Origin: Candidatus Omnitrophota bacterium
GTDB lineage: Bacteria; Omnitrophota; Gorgyraeia; Gygaellales; Profunditerraquicolaceae
Length of the DNA: 41,871 bases
Direction of reading: 5' to 3'
Assembly: GCA_026387455.1 (NCBI GenBank)
Contig: JAPLLR010000012.1
Coordinates: forward strand, 1 to 41,871
The notes under the pieces were generated by a model. The model saw only the letters and a list, made by a program, of their open reading frames with translations. It searched no databases and had not been told where the DNA came from. A program made the translations under genes and the position numbers. Position 1 is the stretch's first letter, and each line of letters starts with the position of its first letter. Shown in pieces: positions 31,033-39,981 of the stretch.

Positions 31033-32154
31033 ATGAAGAGAAGATTATTATTGATAGCCTTTGTGTTGTTGTTAATGTCCACCTATGCATCCGCAGAAAT
31101 CATAATCCTAGATTCAGGGGAGAAGATCGAGGCTAATGTGGTCAAGAAAGACGACACCTATTGTATAATCGATTACAAAGGTGTAACCGTTTCTTATTAC
31201 GCTTTCGAGGTCAAAAGTATCGACGGAGAAAAGGTGGAGGTTGCGCCAAAGAAAAAGTCGCAAGTGGTAAATGAAGAGCCTTCCGCGATAGCTTCAATGC
31301 ATGCTGTAAGCGCTGAGGAATATTTAAGGCGCGGAGCGGCTTATTACAGTCGGGGTAATTTTGAGATGGCGATTTCTGATTTTAACAGAGCTATTAAGAT
31401 TAAACCAGATTATGCCGAGGCCTATCTTAACCGAGGATTGGCCGAGATTAATAAAGAAGACGCTCAGAAAGCTTTTGCCGACTACGATATGGCTATCCAG
31501 CTTAATCCTAAGTACGAAGAAGCCTATTATGTGCGCGGCCTGGGTTATGCGAGCAAGGGTAAGTTTGATGAGGCGGTCAGCGATTACACCAAGGCGATTG
31601 AGCTTAACCCGCAGTATGTGCAGGCCTATCTTAATCGTGGTTACATCATTCTGAATAAGGGGAATTCCGAGGCAGCGATCGTTGATTTCAACAAGATCAT
31701 TAAGATCAATTCTTCCATTCCTGCGGTGTATTATTTGCGTGGTATAGCTTACGCGAATAAGGGTAATCTACAGCAAGGGATCGCTGATTACGGCAAGGCT
31801 ATTGAGCTTGAGCCGAAATATGTCGAGGCGTATGTCAACCGTGCCCTGGCTTATTTGTATAAAGGCAGCCTTGAGCAGTCAAAACTGGACCCTAATTCAC
31901 CAAGAGCTTTTGTAAATATCGGGCCGACCTATAGCAACAAGGCTGATATTGAACGCGCGCTTAGCGATTGTGCTAAAGCTATAGAAATCAACCCCAAATA
32001 CGCCGAAGGGTATATTGTGCGTAGCCGTATCTATTTGATCCAGCGCGATTTTGATAAAGCCTGGGCGGATGTGCATAAGGCCGAAGAGCTGGAGGCTCAG
32101 ATCAACACCCAGATCATCGAGGAGCTCAAGCGCGCATCGGGACGGGATAAGTAA
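31033..32154 (+). CDS. Exported TPR repeat protein with one collapsed repeat
   Basis: A 373-residue exported protein. The signal peptide (MKRRLLLIAFVLLLMSTYASA) is followed by a small domain of about 60 residues (EIIILDSGEKIEANVVKKDD) that reads like the short domain often placed before TPR arrays, then about seven TPRs. The sixth repeat is shortened: LAYLYKGSLEQ runs straight into SKLDPNSPRAF, missing about ten residues of the second helix, as if by an in-frame deletion. I prefer ATG 31033, preceded by GGAGAAG, over ATG 31021. No partner is evident. It starts 48 bases after tRNA-Arg. Confidence 0.8.
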   Translation: MKRRLLLIAFVLLLMSTYASAEIIILDSGEKIEANVVKKDDTYCIIDYKGVTVSYYAFEVKSIDGEKVEVAPKKKSQVVNEEPSAIASMHAVSAEEYLRRGAAYYSRGNFEMAISDFNRAIKIKPDYAEAYLNRGLAEINKEDAQKAFADYDMAIQLNPKYEEAYYVRGLGYASKGKFDEAVSDYTKAIELNPQYVQAYLNRGYIILNKGNSEAAIVDFNKIIKINSSIPAVYYLRGIAYANKGNLQQGIADYGKAIELEPKYVEAYVNRALAYLYKGSLEQSKLDPNSPRAFVNIGPTYSNKADIERALSDCAKAIEINPKYAEGYIVRSRIYLIQRDFDKAWADVHKAEELEAQINTQIIEELKRASGRDK

Positions 32155-32162
32155 GACGCTAA

Positions 32163-32489
<327 letters not shown>

Positions 32490-32541
32490 CTATTTTAGGA
32501 AGTGGAGGCCAGAACATTGGTGTCGAGGGGGATACAAAATA

Positions 32542-32796
32542 ATGGCAAGAATAAAGTTAGATTTACACGATATCTTTAACAAAGGGCGGTCAATTGACGC
32601 GGAGCTTAATCGGGTCATTAAAGAAGCTGTAGAAAAGGGGATTTCTTTAGTAGAGATTATTCCAGGTAAAGGAAGCGGGCAATTGAAGAAGAGCGTGTTA
32701 CGTTTTTTAGAGCAACCAGAGATAAAGAGGCTCTATCACCGGGTAGAGAAAGACGACAAGAATTTTGGCAGGATTTTTGTGCACTTTAGGCACTAA
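32542..32796 (+). CDS. Stand-alone Smr domain protein
   Basis: An 84-residue protein consisting of one Smr (MutS2 C-terminal-like) domain, a nucleic acid-binding and sometimes nuclease domain. IKLDLHDIF holds the LDLH motif and LVEIIPGKGSGQLKKSVLRF holds the GKGxG loop, in which the usual HGxG histidine is replaced by proline. That change occurs in relatives and may reduce nuclease activity. Its end overlaps the upstream part of the open frame of the next gene. Confidence 0.85.
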   Translation: MARIKLDLHDIFNKGRSIDAELNRVIKEAVEKGISLVEIIPGKGSGQLKKSVLRFLEQPEIKRLYHRVEKDDKNFGRIFVHFRH

Positions 32797-32812
32797 TGAT
32801 ATCAGGGGAGAA

Positions 32813-33199
32813 GTGAACGGGGATAGGGCAAAAGAAGAAATCTGGGCGTTGGAAGAGATTTATTTTTTAAATTTCTACAAAGCGGATTACGAGGCGGTGC
32901 TTGACATTACACATAGTCAATTCCTTGGGTGGCCGGGTACTATGTCGCAACCGATTGATAAGGAAGGAAGCGCCCGTTTCATGAAACAATTTATCTCTAA
33001 ACCCACTTCATGTACCTTCAGGATTGAACGAGAGGGTATCCGGGTGCTGGGAGAGATTGCGCTGACTCAGTATATCATTCATGTTAATTGTAGTGACATC
33101 GCTGGTGTAGCGAAAGCCCAATCATCGCGGATAGTCCATACATGGGTTAAAGAGGGTGGTCATTGGAAATTGCTGGGCGGTATGAGCTACGATCAGTGA
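32813..33199 (+). CDS. SnoaL/NTF2-like (DUF4440-type) protein
   Basis: A 128-residue protein with an NTF2-like fold: an N-terminal helix with EEIWALEEIYFLNFYKADYE, a strand pattern FRIEREGIRVLGEIALTQYI, and an ending TWVKEGGHWKLLGGMSYDQ that is typical of DUF4440/SnoaL proteins. These often act as small-molecule binding or isomerase domains; no function can be assigned. I chose GTG 32813 with AGGGGAGAA immediately ahead. The frame is open to a TTG at 32765, but that would overlap the Smr gene by 32 bases. Confidence 0.7.
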   Translation: MNGDRAKEEIWALEEIYFLNFYKADYEAVLDITHSQFLGWPGTMSQPIDKEGSARFMKQFISKPTSCTFRIEREGIRVLGEIALTQYIIHVNCSDIAGVAKAQSSRIVHTWVKEGGHWKLLGGMSYDQ

Positions 33200-33221
33200 G
33201 CTGAATAAGCAACCTGTTTTT

Positions 33222-33353
33222 ATGGTGCTGGAGCAGGGGAGAATTGAGGAAAGTCGGGGTAGGAATATTGAATCTAAATATACTAAAGAAGGTGGCACTG
33301 ATTTTTCAATTAAAAAAGTTAAGGTTGTGGAGAGCAATAATAGTAGAGAATAA
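33222..33353 (+). CDS. Possible small ORF or gene remnant
   Basis: A 43-codon frame (MVLEQGRIEESRGRNIESKY ... SNNSRE) in the 296-base gap between the NTF2-like gene and the SPFH gene. There is no ribosome binding site and no recognisable domain. It reads more like a relic than a working gene. The remainder of the gap holds promoter cassette 1. Confidence 0.25.
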   Translation: MVLEQGRIEESRGRNIESKYTKEGGTDFSIKKVKVVESNNSRE

Positions 33354-33380
33354 GACATAGGTTTGATTATAAAGTAGTCA

Positions 33381-33450
33381 CTCCCCACAGGGCTGGACTT
33401 AATCGTTTAGTTTTTTTTATTACAATTGTGGGATTTGTGGTAGAATACGG
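33381..33450 (+). promoter_or_regulatory. Terminator-promoter cassette, copy 1
   Basis: A decayed hairpin (GGGCTGG ... TTTAG) with a T8 run is followed by a block identical over 29 bases (33419-33447) to copy 3 and ending in the extended -10 TGGTAGAAT (-10 at 33441-33446). It is directly upstream of the SPFH gene at 33496. Confidence 0.65.
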
Positions 33451-33495
33451 TGCTGAGGGGGGTCGGCATAATTAAAAGAATAAGAGGAGGAGAAA

Positions 33496-34296
33496 ATGGT
33501 GCATAATGATGAAATTAAATTAGTAATAAATTGGGTAATTAAAGCTGTTATTGTTGTTGTAGTTTTATATATTTTCTTTGGAAGTTTTTATGTAATAGGA
33601 GTTGGTCAGGTGGGTGTAATATTCAATCAGGCTACAGGGAGGACTAAATCGGTTCAATCAGGATTTAGTTTAAAAATACCCATTGTTGATCAGCTCAATG
33701 TATTTGATATTAGAACACAGAGAATTGATATTGAAGAAGAGTGTGCTTCTAAAGATTTACAGTTGGTTAGGATGAAAACAGTAATAAATTACCACCTCGA
33801 TTATACTAAAGTAAATGAAATATTTACTAAGGTAGGTAGAGATTATAGTGTTAAAGTAATAATTCCTGTAACTAATGAAATTGCTAAATCTTTAGTATCT
33901 CAATATACTGTTGAGAATATTATTGTAAAACGAGCAGAATTAAAAGACGCTATTGAAGAAGCCTTACGTATAAAATTAAAGGATTATTTTGTAGTAATTG
34001 AAAGTGTTAATTTAGTAAATGTAGAGTTTACGCCAGAATTTAATAGAGTAGTTGAAGCTAAGCAGATTGAAGAACAGAAAATAAAAACAGCTGAATATAA
34101 GAAAATGCAAGCAGCTCAAAATAAAGAAGCAGTTATTTTAGAAGCTGAAGGAGAATCAAAAAGACAGGAATTAATAAGAGCAACCGTTAATCCTCAAATT
34201 GTTTCTTTAGAGTGGATTAAAAAATGGGATGGCAAGCTTCCAGTTACAATGTTAGGTGATGATACAGTATTGATGTTGAATAAAGATAGCAAATAA
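33496..34296 (+). CDS. Prohibitin-like SPFH/Band 7 membrane protein
   Basis: A 266-residue SPFH protein. One N-terminal transmembrane helix (VINWVIKAVIVVVVLYIFFG) is followed by the Band 7 domain (VGQVGVIFNQATGRTKSVQS, FSLKIPIVDQLNVFDIRTQR, EVVIESVNLVNVEF-like strand) and a coiled C-terminal helix rich in Glu, Lys and Ala (EEQKIKTAEYKKMQAAQNKE). The family forms membrane microdomain scaffolds, often regulating proteases. It has its own GGAGGAG site and promoter cassette. Codons are strongly A/T-ending compared with the core genes, suggesting transfer. A second SPFH protein (flotillin type) begins at 40846. Confidence 0.88.
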   Translation: MVHNDEIKLVINWVIKAVIVVVVLYIFFGSFYVIGVGQVGVIFNQATGRTKSVQSGFSLKIPIVDQLNVFDIRTQRIDIEEECASKDLQLVRMKTVINYHLDYTKVNEIFTKVGRDYSVKVIIPVTNEIAKSLVSQYTVENIIVKRAELKDAIEEALRIKLKDYFVVIESVNLVNVEFTPEFNRVVEAKQIEEQKIKTAEYKKMQAAQNKEAVILEAEGESKRQELIRATVNPQIVSLEWIKKWDGKLPVTMLGDDTVLMLNKDSK

Positions 34297-34354
34297 AGCT
34301 TTGGAAACAGTTTCCATCTTAAGTTGTAATAAAAAAGGTAGATAAAATTACTTG

Positions 34355-34426
34355 CTTGGGGAGGGCTGTACTTAACCGTTCAGCCCTTTTTTATTAAAAT
34401 TTTGGGAATTGTGATAGAATATATTG
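34355..34426 (+). promoter_or_regulatory. Terminator-promoter cassette, copy 2 (intact terminator)
   Basis: GGGCTG (34363-34368) pairs with CAGCCC (34381-34386), followed by TTTTTT (34387-34392): an intact terminator for the SPFH gene. It is followed by an extended -10 TGATAGAAT (34412-34420) that would start the next gene. Confidence 0.75.
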
Positions 34427-34477
34427 TGGAGGGTTTATTTTGAAATGGAAATTGTACAATTGGGGAAAATAGATTTT

Positions 34478-34996
34478 ATGAATAAAAATAAGTTCGTTAT
34501 ATTCAAAGTCGTTTTATTGTTAGTAATAGGGTTATGTTTTCAAAGCTATACTTTTGCTCAAGAAAAGATTAGTATGGAAGATAAGATAATAGGTTCAACA
34601 TTTAAGACTCTAGCTAAAACATTTGTGGTAATGGTGGATATCGATAAATTAAAAAAAGATAATATCAATAAATTAAATAAAATGGACAAAGAGAAATTCA
34701 TAAAACGATATGCTAAGGCTTACGAGGTTATAAAAGACTTACCTCCTGAGCTTAAAATTAGTTATGGAATTACTGAGAATATGCCTAAGGAGCAAGCAAT
34801 TAAAAATATAGAATCATTTGACAAAAAAAATATATATAAGTTGATAGATTCTATTCCCGATACAATTATAGCAAAGCAATTTAAAAAGTATCTTAGTGAA
34901 AAAAAAGAAGAAGTACAAAAGAGTAGTTTAGTTGCACAGATTAATAAGTTTTGGAATAAAATGGTAGAGAAGGTTAATAAACCTACCACAAAGTAA
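34478..34996 (+). CDS. Exported lysine-rich protein of unknown function
   Basis: A 172-residue protein that I do not recognise. Residues 1-27 are a signal peptide (MNKNKFVIFKVVLLLVIGLC, cleavage near TFAQ). The mature part is Lys/Ile/Asn-rich, predicted helical, with YAKAYEVIKDLPPELKISYG and KKEEVQKSSLVAQINKFWNK. I chose ATG 34478, nine bases after GGGGAAA, because it starts the signal peptide; the frame is open to 34424. It is strongly AT-rich and lies between promoter cassettes 2 and 3. Confidence 0.65.
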   Translation: MNKNKFVIFKVVLLLVIGLCFQSYTFAQEKISMEDKIIGSTFKTLAKTFVVMVDIDKLKKDNINKLNKMDKEKFIKRYAKAYEVIKDLPPELKISYGITENMPKEQAIKNIESFDKKNIYKLIDSIPDTIIAKQFKKYLSEKKEEVQKSSLVAQINKFWNKMVEKVNKPTTK

Positions 34997-35075
34997 ATTA
35001 GCAATTTAAGTATAGCGCCTTATCCTAAAAACGGTAATTGGTTTATAGGCTATTAGCTAAATAATCTTACTTACT

Positions 35076-35146
35076 CTCTACAGGGCCTGGACTTAACCGT
35101 TCAGCTCTTTTATATTACAATTGTGGGATTTGTGGTAGAATATGGC
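35076..35146 (+). promoter_or_regulatory. Terminator-promoter cassette, copy 3
   Basis: A degraded stem (GGGCCTGGACTTAACCG then TTCAGCTC) with a short T-run is followed by the 29-base block (35114-35142) identical to copy 1, ending in TGGTAGAAT (-10 at 35136-35141). It lies upstream of the lipoprotein gene at 35199. Confidence 0.65.
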
Positions 35147-35198
35147 GTAGGATTTTGTTTCGGAGTAGATAAATAAAAGCGCGGAAAGGAGAAATGAG

Positions 35199-35585
35199 AT
35201 GAGAAAGTTAATCTTTTTGTTCGTTATGGCATTGTTGGTAAGTGGGTGTACGACTACAGATACACTTGATAACTTTAGGAAGGGGAATCGGCATAAACTA
35301 TATCAACTAAAGATTGGGATGACAAAAGATGAAGCTGTAAATTTGATGGGGACAAACGCTGCTTTCGATTCAGAATTTGGAATTGACCCAATTACAGTTA
35401 ATAATCCCTATCGTTATGAAATCTTACAAGGAAAGGATAAAGTCCTTGAGATTTTATATTATTATACAGCTTTAAAAGCAAGGGAAGGAACGTTTACTGA
35501 TGATGAACTCACTCCTCTTGTTTTTGATAATGGTAAACTAATAGGCTGGGGAAACAGATTTTTAAGAAATAATATCCAGAAATAG
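35199..35585 (+). CDS. Outer-membrane-type lipoprotein, BamE/SmpA-like (DUF3192-type)
   Basis: A 128-residue lipoprotein. The lipobox LLVSGC places the acylated Cys at residue 17. The mature part has the pattern KLYQLKIGMTKDEAVNLMGT, the SmpA/BamE-like start in which GMTxxEV initiates a helix, and ends GKLIGWGNRFLRNN. BamE-like folds bind to envelope complexes; this group is uncharacterised. It is the last gene of the AT-rich stretch and is served by promoter cassette 3. Confidence 0.78.
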   Translation: MRKLIFLFVMALLVSGCTTTDTLDNFRKGNRHKLYQLKIGMTKDEAVNLMGTNAAFDSEFGIDPITVNNPYRYEILQGKDKVLEILYYYTALKAREGTFTDDELTPLVFDNGKLIGWGNRFLRNNIQK

Positions 35586-35687
35586 GAAATTAGAGTTAGA
35601 TAAGGGCACTTGAATAAATAAAGAGGTCGGCTTTAATTATTACTGCGGACTATTTCTGGGCACCGTCGATATTGGTAAATAATCTGC

Positions 35688-35716
35688 TTGATTCTGCAAT
35701 TTAACTAAGTTATACT
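35688..35716 (+). promoter_or_regulatory. Probable promoter of tRNA-Lys
   Basis: TTGATT (35688-35693), 17-base spacer, TATACT (35711-35716). The tRNA begins about 90 bases downstream; between them a hairpin can form (TAGCT.ACCCC / GGGGT.AGCTA, about 35747-35786). Nothing else is seen in the 221-base gap from 35586. Confidence 0.55.
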
Positions 35717-35806
35717 CTTTACTACATTTAAGGATGCTAGAAGCTATTAGCTTAACCCCTCGAAGTGACAGGGTTGGGGTGAGCTATGGCAGGCGACAAA
35801 AAATCA

Positions 35807-35879
35807 GGGCCATTAGCTCAATTGGCAGAGCAGGACACTCTTAATGTCAAGGTCGATGGTTCGACTCCATCATGGCCCA
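35807..35879 (+). tRNA. tRNA-Lys (anticodon CTT)
   Basis: Acceptor GGGCCAT (35807-35813) pairs with ATGGCCC (35872-35878). The D arm is GCTCAATTGGCAGAGC, the anticodon loop CTCTTAA, and the T arm GATGG-TTCGACT-CCATC. The first anticodon-stem pair is mismatched (G-A). CCA is not encoded (CTA follows). Confidence 0.93.
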
Positions 35880-35881
35880 CT

Positions 35882-35904
35882 AAATTTTTGCAAAGCAAAA
35901 ATTT
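35882..35904. other. Perfect hairpin directly after tRNA-Lys
   Basis: AAATTTTTGC (35882-35891), loop AAA, GCAAAAATTT (35895-35904). The AT-rich 10-bp stem abuts the tRNA 3' end, so it could aid 3' processing or weak termination. It lies 18 bases before the archease start. Confidence 0.55.
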
Positions 35905-35921
35905 GTTCCCAATCCCACCAA

Positions 35922-36338
35922 GTGCAAAACTACGAAGTTTTTGAGCATACCGCGGATATCGGCCTAAGGATAAAAGGTAAAGATTTAAAAGAACTGTTCC
36001 AGAACGCCGGACTTGCGGTTTTTCAGGTTTCCTCGCGCAGACAGTACGTTAAGAATAAAGCACACACTGATATAATCATCAAGCAAAAAGCCGAGAATCT
36101 CGATGAGCTTTTTATCAACTGGCTCAATGAATTACTTTCCATTTCTGCGGCCAAGGGAATAATCTTCCACAATATTAAAATAAGAAGCCTGCAGGATAAA
36201 GCTTTGGAGGCGCTGGCTACTGGAAGTAGCGTAGAAAACTATAGGGTGAATACGGAGATCAAGGCCGCGACTTATCATCAGCTGAAGATAGAACAAATTA
36301 ACGGAGCATGGGTGGCGGAGGTGATCTTAGATGTCTGA
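35922..36338 (+). CDS. Archease (RtcB cofactor)
   Basis: A 138-residue archease, which speeds guanylylation and turnover of the RNA ligase RtcB. YEVFEHTADIGLRIKGKDL is the family start, with metal-binding Asp and His residues; DELFINWLNELLSISAAKG and the final AEVILDV are also typical. I chose GTG 35922, right before the conserved start; the longer frame to 35844 is rejected because it runs through tRNA-Lys. No clear ribosome binding site is seen. It overlaps rtcB by 8 bases. Confidence 0.9.
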   Translation: MQNYEVFEHTADIGLRIKGKDLKELFQNAGLAVFQVSSRRQYVKNKAHTDIIIKQKAENLDELFINWLNELLSISAAKGIIFHNIKIRSLQDKALEALATGSSVENYRVNTEIKAATYHQLKIEQINGAWVAEVILDV

Positions 36339-37791
36339 AGTTCAGGAATGTCATTTAGAGAAAATTGACGATTACCGTTGGCGGATTCCTAAGTCTTATA
36401 AGGGTGGGATGCGCGTACCGGGGATTATTTACGCTGATGAGAAGCTGCTTAAGGATATTCGTCAGGATAAGGCCGTGGAGCAGGTGGCGAATGTGGCGTT
36501 CTTGCCGGGAATTGTTAATGCTTCGCTGGCCATGCCGGATATCCACTGGGGATATGGATTCTGCATAGGTGGTGTAGCGGCAACTGATATCGAGAATGGT
36601 GGAGTGATTTCTCCGGCAGGCGTAGGTTATGATATAAATTGCGGCGTCAGGATGCTTAAGACCAGTCTTTTTTATAATGAGATCAAAGATAAAATAAAGG
36701 ATCTGACCTATGCGCTTTTTAACGATGTCCCTTCAGGTGTAGGTTCTAAAGGGGATATTCGGGTAGGCGTTAAAGAAGAGAAAGAGATCCTGGTTAAGGG
36801 CGCTGCTTGGGCAGTGGCAAAAGGTTACGGCACACAGGATGATTTGGAGTGCACCGAGGAATTCGGCGCTATGCAGGGTGCGGACCCGCAGGCGGTTTCA
36901 GAGAGGGCCTATGAAAGAGGTAAGGCGCAGTCCGGAACGCTTGGTTCTGGGAATCATTTTCTGGAAATTCAGGTGATCGACCAGCTTTATGACTCGGAGC
37001 TTTGCGATACTTTCGGCTTAAACCTTGGACAGGTTACGATTATGATCCATTCTGGCTCTCGCGGCTTGGGGTATCAGGTCTGTGATGATTATGTCAGGAG
37101 CATGGTGCATTGCCTGCAAAAATATAATATCAGCGTGCCGGATAGGCAACTAGGATGTGCTCCGGTAAATTCCCCAGAAGGTAAGGAATACTTAGCGGCG
37201 ATGAAGTGTGCTGCTAATTATGCTTGGGCAAATCGCCAGTGCCTGATGCATCTGACGCGCGGGGTCTTTGAGAGAGTTTTGAATAAGTCATGGCAGAAGA
37301 TGGGTATGGAGCTTATCTATGACGTCGCCCACAACATCGCAAAAATTGAGAAGTATAATATCGACGGAAAAGAAAAAAGTTTGTGCGTGCATAGAAAAGG
37401 TGCCACTCGCGCTTTTGGTCCAGGGAATCCGGCTTTGCCGGCAAGGTATAAAAAAACCGGCCAGCCGGTGATTATTCCCGGAGACATGGGCAGAAATTCG
37501 TATCTTTTGGTGGGGACCAAAAAGGCTGAGGAAGAGACCTTTGGTTCTACTTGTCATGGCGCCGGTCGCCTGAAATCTCGCACCGCAGCCAGTCGTTCAA
37601 TAAATGTAGGAGTGTTGTTGAAAGATTTGGAATCTAAGGGTATAATGGTCAAAGCTTCTGGAAGGGATACCCTGGTCGAGGAAGCGCCTCAGGTGTATAA
37701 GGATGTGAATGAAGTGGTGAATGTCGTGCATAACGCCGGCATTTCCAAGCGCGTCTGCAGGATGCGGCCGCTTGGTGTAATCAAAGGATAA
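36331..37791 (+). CDS. rtcB: RNA-splicing ligase RtcB
   Basis: A 486-residue RtcB that joins 2',3'-cyclic phosphate and 5'-OH RNA ends using GTP and manganese. GVGYDINCGVRML holds a metal-binding Asp and Cys, GSGNHFLEIQVI and MIHSGSRGLGYQV supply the metal-binding His residues, and CVHRKGATRAFGPGNPALPA surrounds the guanylylated His. It is of normal length and coupled to archease by an ATGTCTGA overlap. In bacteria it repairs broken RNAs; its place directly after tRNA-Lys and before serS and a tRNA cluster is suggestive of tRNA maintenance, though that is inference. Confidence 0.96.
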   Translation: MSEVQECHLEKIDDYRWRIPKSYKGGMRVPGIIYADEKLLKDIRQDKAVEQVANVAFLPGIVNASLAMPDIHWGYGFCIGGVAATDIENGGVISPAGVGYDINCGVRMLKTSLFYNEIKDKIKDLTYALFNDVPSGVGSKGDIRVGVKEEKEILVKGAAWAVAKGYGTQDDLECTEEFGAMQGADPQAVSERAYERGKAQSGTLGSGNHFLEIQVIDQLYDSELCDTFGLNLGQVTIMIHSGSRGLGYQVCDDYVRSMVHCLQKYNISVPDRQLGCAPVNSPEGKEYLAAMKCAANYAWANRQCLMHLTRGVFERVLNKSWQKMGMELIYDVAHNIAKIEKYNIDGKEKSLCVHRKGATRAFGPGNPALPARYKKTGQPVIIPGDMGRNSYLLVGTKKAEEETFGSTCHGAGRLKSRTAASRSINVGVLLKDLESKGIMVKASGRDTLVEEAPQVYKDVNEVVNVVHNAGISKRVCRMRPLGVIKG

Positions 37792-37794
37792 CTT

Positions 37795-39066
37795 ATGTTA
37801 GATATCAGATTCATCAGAGAAAATACGGATGCGGTCAGGACTTCGCTGATAAATCGCAACTCCAAGGTTGATTTGGATAGTCTGATCAAGATTGACGACT
37901 CCCGTCGATCTGTTTTAAATGAGTTGGAGGGGTTACGCGCCCAGCGCAATAAGGCTAATGACCAGATCAGCGTTCTTTTGAAAGAAAAGAAAGATGCCAA
38001 GGACATGATCGTTTCTATGAAAGAGGTATCAGCCAGAATCAGTGGCCTTGAGGCGGAATTAAAGATATTGGATGCAGATGTGGATAAATTTTTACTAAAT
38101 ATTCCGAATGTGGTGCATGCTTCAGTGCCTGTAGGTGATCTGACCAAGAATGTGATTGTGCGCAGCTGGGGGGAGCCTAAGAAGCTGGATTTCAAGCCGG
38201 CAACCCATATTGATATCGCTCAGAATCTGGATATCATAGATTTTAACCGGGCTACAAAGATCACCGGTTCAAACTTTATTTTATTTAAAGGTATGGGTGC
38301 TAGATTAGAGCGCGCGCTGATTAATTTTATGCTCGATTTGCATACTAGTAAACACGGTTACACCGAAGTTTTTCCGCCCTTTCTGGTGAACCGCGCTTCC
38401 ATGATCGGCACAGGTCAGCTGCCTAAGATGGAAGAGGATATGTATAAACTTAAAGATGATGATCTCTATCTTATTCCTACCGCTGAAGTGCCGGTTACTA
38501 ATATTTTCCGCGATGAGATGTTAGATGAGGAGCAGTTGCCGATTTATTACACTGCATATACCGCTTGTTTTAGGAGAGAGGCGGGTTCTTACGGCAAAGA
38601 TACCAAGGGCCTGATTCGAGTGCATGAATTTGACAAGGTGGAAATGGTGAAGTTTGTAAGGCCTGAGAGTTCCTATGAGGAATTAGAGAAGCTGGTCAAT
38701 GACGCCGAGGAGGTTTTGCAGCTCTTGGGCATTGCTTATAGAGTAGTGGTTTTATCCACACAGGATATCAGTTTTGCCGCCAGCAAGTGTTATGATCTTG
38801 AGGCGTATGCTTCGGGAATTGATAAGTGGCTTGAGGTCTCAAGTTGTAGCAATTTCGAGAGCTTCCAGGCTCGTCGGGCTAATATTCGCTTTAAAAGGAA
38901 AGACGGCAAAAAGCCGGAATTTGTGCACACTTTAAACGGCTCAGGTATCGCCCTTGCGCGTACGGTGGTGGCGATACTGGAGAATTACCAGCAGGCCGAT
39001 GGATCCGTGATTATTCCGGATGTCTTAAGGCCTTACTTCAATGGGAAAGAAAGAATCTCTAAATAA
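37795..39066 (+). CDS. serS: Seryl-tRNA synthetase
   Basis: A 423-residue class II synthetase that charges all serine tRNAs. The N-terminal coiled-coil arm (residues about 25-100, [20 protein letters not shown]) reads the long variable arm of tRNA-Ser. Motif 2 is [20 protein letters not shown] and motif 3 is [20 protein letters not shown]. It starts 3 bases after rtcB. Three tRNA-Ser genes lie downstream at 39864, 40070 and 40485, so enzyme and substrates are physically grouped. Its end overlaps the next gene by 26 bases. Confidence 0.96.
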   Translation: MLDIRFIRENTDAVRTSLINRNSKVDLDSLIKIDDSRRSVLNELEGLRAQRNKANDQISVLLKEKKDAKDMIVSMKEVSARISGLEAELKILDADVDKFLLNIPNVVHASVPVGDLTKNVIVRSWGEPKKLDFKPATHIDIAQNLDIIDFNRATKITGSNFILFKGMGARLERALINFMLDLHTSKHGYTEVFPPFLVNRASMIGTGQLPKMEEDMYKLKDDDLYLIPTAEVPVTNIFRDEMLDEEQLPIYYTAYTACFRREAGSYGKDTKGLIRVHEFDKVEMVKFVRPESSYEELEKLVNDAEEVLQLLGIAYRVVVLSTQDISFAASKCYDLEAYASGIDKWLEVSSCSNFESFQARRANIRFKRKDGKKPEFVHTLNGSGIALARTVVAILENYQQADGSVIIPDVLRPYFNGKERISK

Positions 39067-39739
39067 AAAGGAAGCCTCCAAACAGCCAAAAGAGCCGAAG
39101 GAGAAATGCGCCAGAAAATCTTCCGGTTCCTTCGGCATCCCGGATAAGATTTTTGGGGTGGTGAAGTTTATCCTGGGCTTGTGCTTGTTGCCTTTTGTCT
39201 ATGCGGTGTCGGCGGTATTTGTGCGCCAGATCAGCATAATCGAGCCAGCTATTCAGGGATATTTCTGGGCTGGCGTAATCACTTTTATCTCTTTCCATAT
39301 TTTTATCGGAGAGCTGGTAATTATTTATGATTCCGGGCATCGGCTTTTAGAGGTGATTTTCAGTTTCTTCATGCCCTTAGTGAAAGTGGCGCCGTATTTA
39401 TTGCCGGTTTACACAATCATATTGTGTTTAGTGTATGCAATTTTATCTTTGTTAATCAAGTCAGCGTGGTTACTGCAATATACATTATTTCTTTTAGGGT
39501 TTACTACCATGTTGCATCTGGTGTTTTCCGCCAAAACCGTGCGTTCTCAGGAAAATGATTTCCTGAAGGGCAATTATATCTTCGGTTTCTCGTTTATTTA
39601 TATCGTCAATGTGGGATTCATTGCGCTTATTTTAAGCTTTATGGTAAGCAGCTTTAATTTTGGAGATTTCGTTGGTCACTCGCTTACATTGTATAAAGAT
39701 ATTTTCTACGCGATTTTTAAGCAGTTGTTTGTGTATTGA
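39041..39739 (+). CDS. Polytopic membrane protein of unknown function
   Basis: A 232-residue membrane protein. A basic hydrophilic head (residues 1-30, rich in Lys, with [20 protein letters not shown]) is followed by about six transmembrane helices to the C-terminus. I recognise no family. The start ATG 39041 lies within serS and its frame has no later good start before the first helix. The overlap suggests coupled translation with serS, but no functional link is visible. Confidence 0.7.
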   Translation: MGKKESLNKKEASKQPKEPKEKCARKSSGSFGIPDKIFGVVKFILGLCLLPFVYAVSAVFVRQISIIEPAIQGYFWAGVITFISFHIFIGELVIIYDSGHRLLEVIFSFFMPLVKVAPYLLPVYTIILCLVYAILSLLIKSAWLLQYTLFLLGFTTMLHLVFSAKTVRSQENDFLKGNYIFGFSFIYIVNVGFIALILSFMVSSFNFGDFVGHSLTLYKDIFYAIFKQLFVY

Positions 39740-39772
39740 TTTTCGTCCCGCCTCGCAAAATGTGCGAGGTTC

Positions 39773-39850
39773 ACCCCTTCTCATAAGCGCCCTAAAATTC
39801 TGTTCCATAATTTTAGGGCATTCGAAGGGGTAGATTTACTGAAGTGAAAT
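39773..39850. repeat. Fold-back repeat copy C with tail; partial copy just before it
   Basis: Outer stem ACCCCTTC (39773-39780) / GAAGGGGT (39824-39831); left loop TCATAAGCGCC (39781-39791); inner stem CTAAAATT (39792-39799) / AATTTTAG (39809-39816); right loop GGCATTC (39817-39823). Tail GATTTACTGAAGTGAAAT follows. Immediately upstream, 39746-39769 carries GTCCCGCCTCGCAAAATGTG and a CCTCGCA/TGCGAGG hairpin, which resembles the 5' arm of copy F. Confidence 0.88.
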
Positions 39851-39863
39851 AATCGAAATCTTA

Positions 39864-39950
39864 GGTGGGGTGGCTGAGCGGTTGAAAGCGGCAGTCTTGA
39901 AAACTGTTGTGGGCGTAAGTCCACCCTGGGTTCGAATCCCAGCCCCACCG
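39864..39950 (+). tRNA. tRNA-Ser (anticodon TGA)
   Basis: Acceptor GGTGGGG (39864-39870) pairs with CCCCACC (39943-39949). The anticodon stem is GCAGT/ACTGT with loop CTTGAAA, the long variable arm is GTGGGCGTAAGTCCAC, and the T arm is CTGGG-TTCGAAT-CCCAG. The discriminator is G, as expected for serine. CCA is not encoded. Confidence 0.95.
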
Positions 39951-39981
39951 TAGAATTTATGAGATTCTCTTCATGAAATTC

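Noticed and set aside
35844..35921. Extension of the archease frame upstream to 35844
   Set aside because: It would translate through the 3' half of tRNA-Lys; the archease family start is at GTG 35922.
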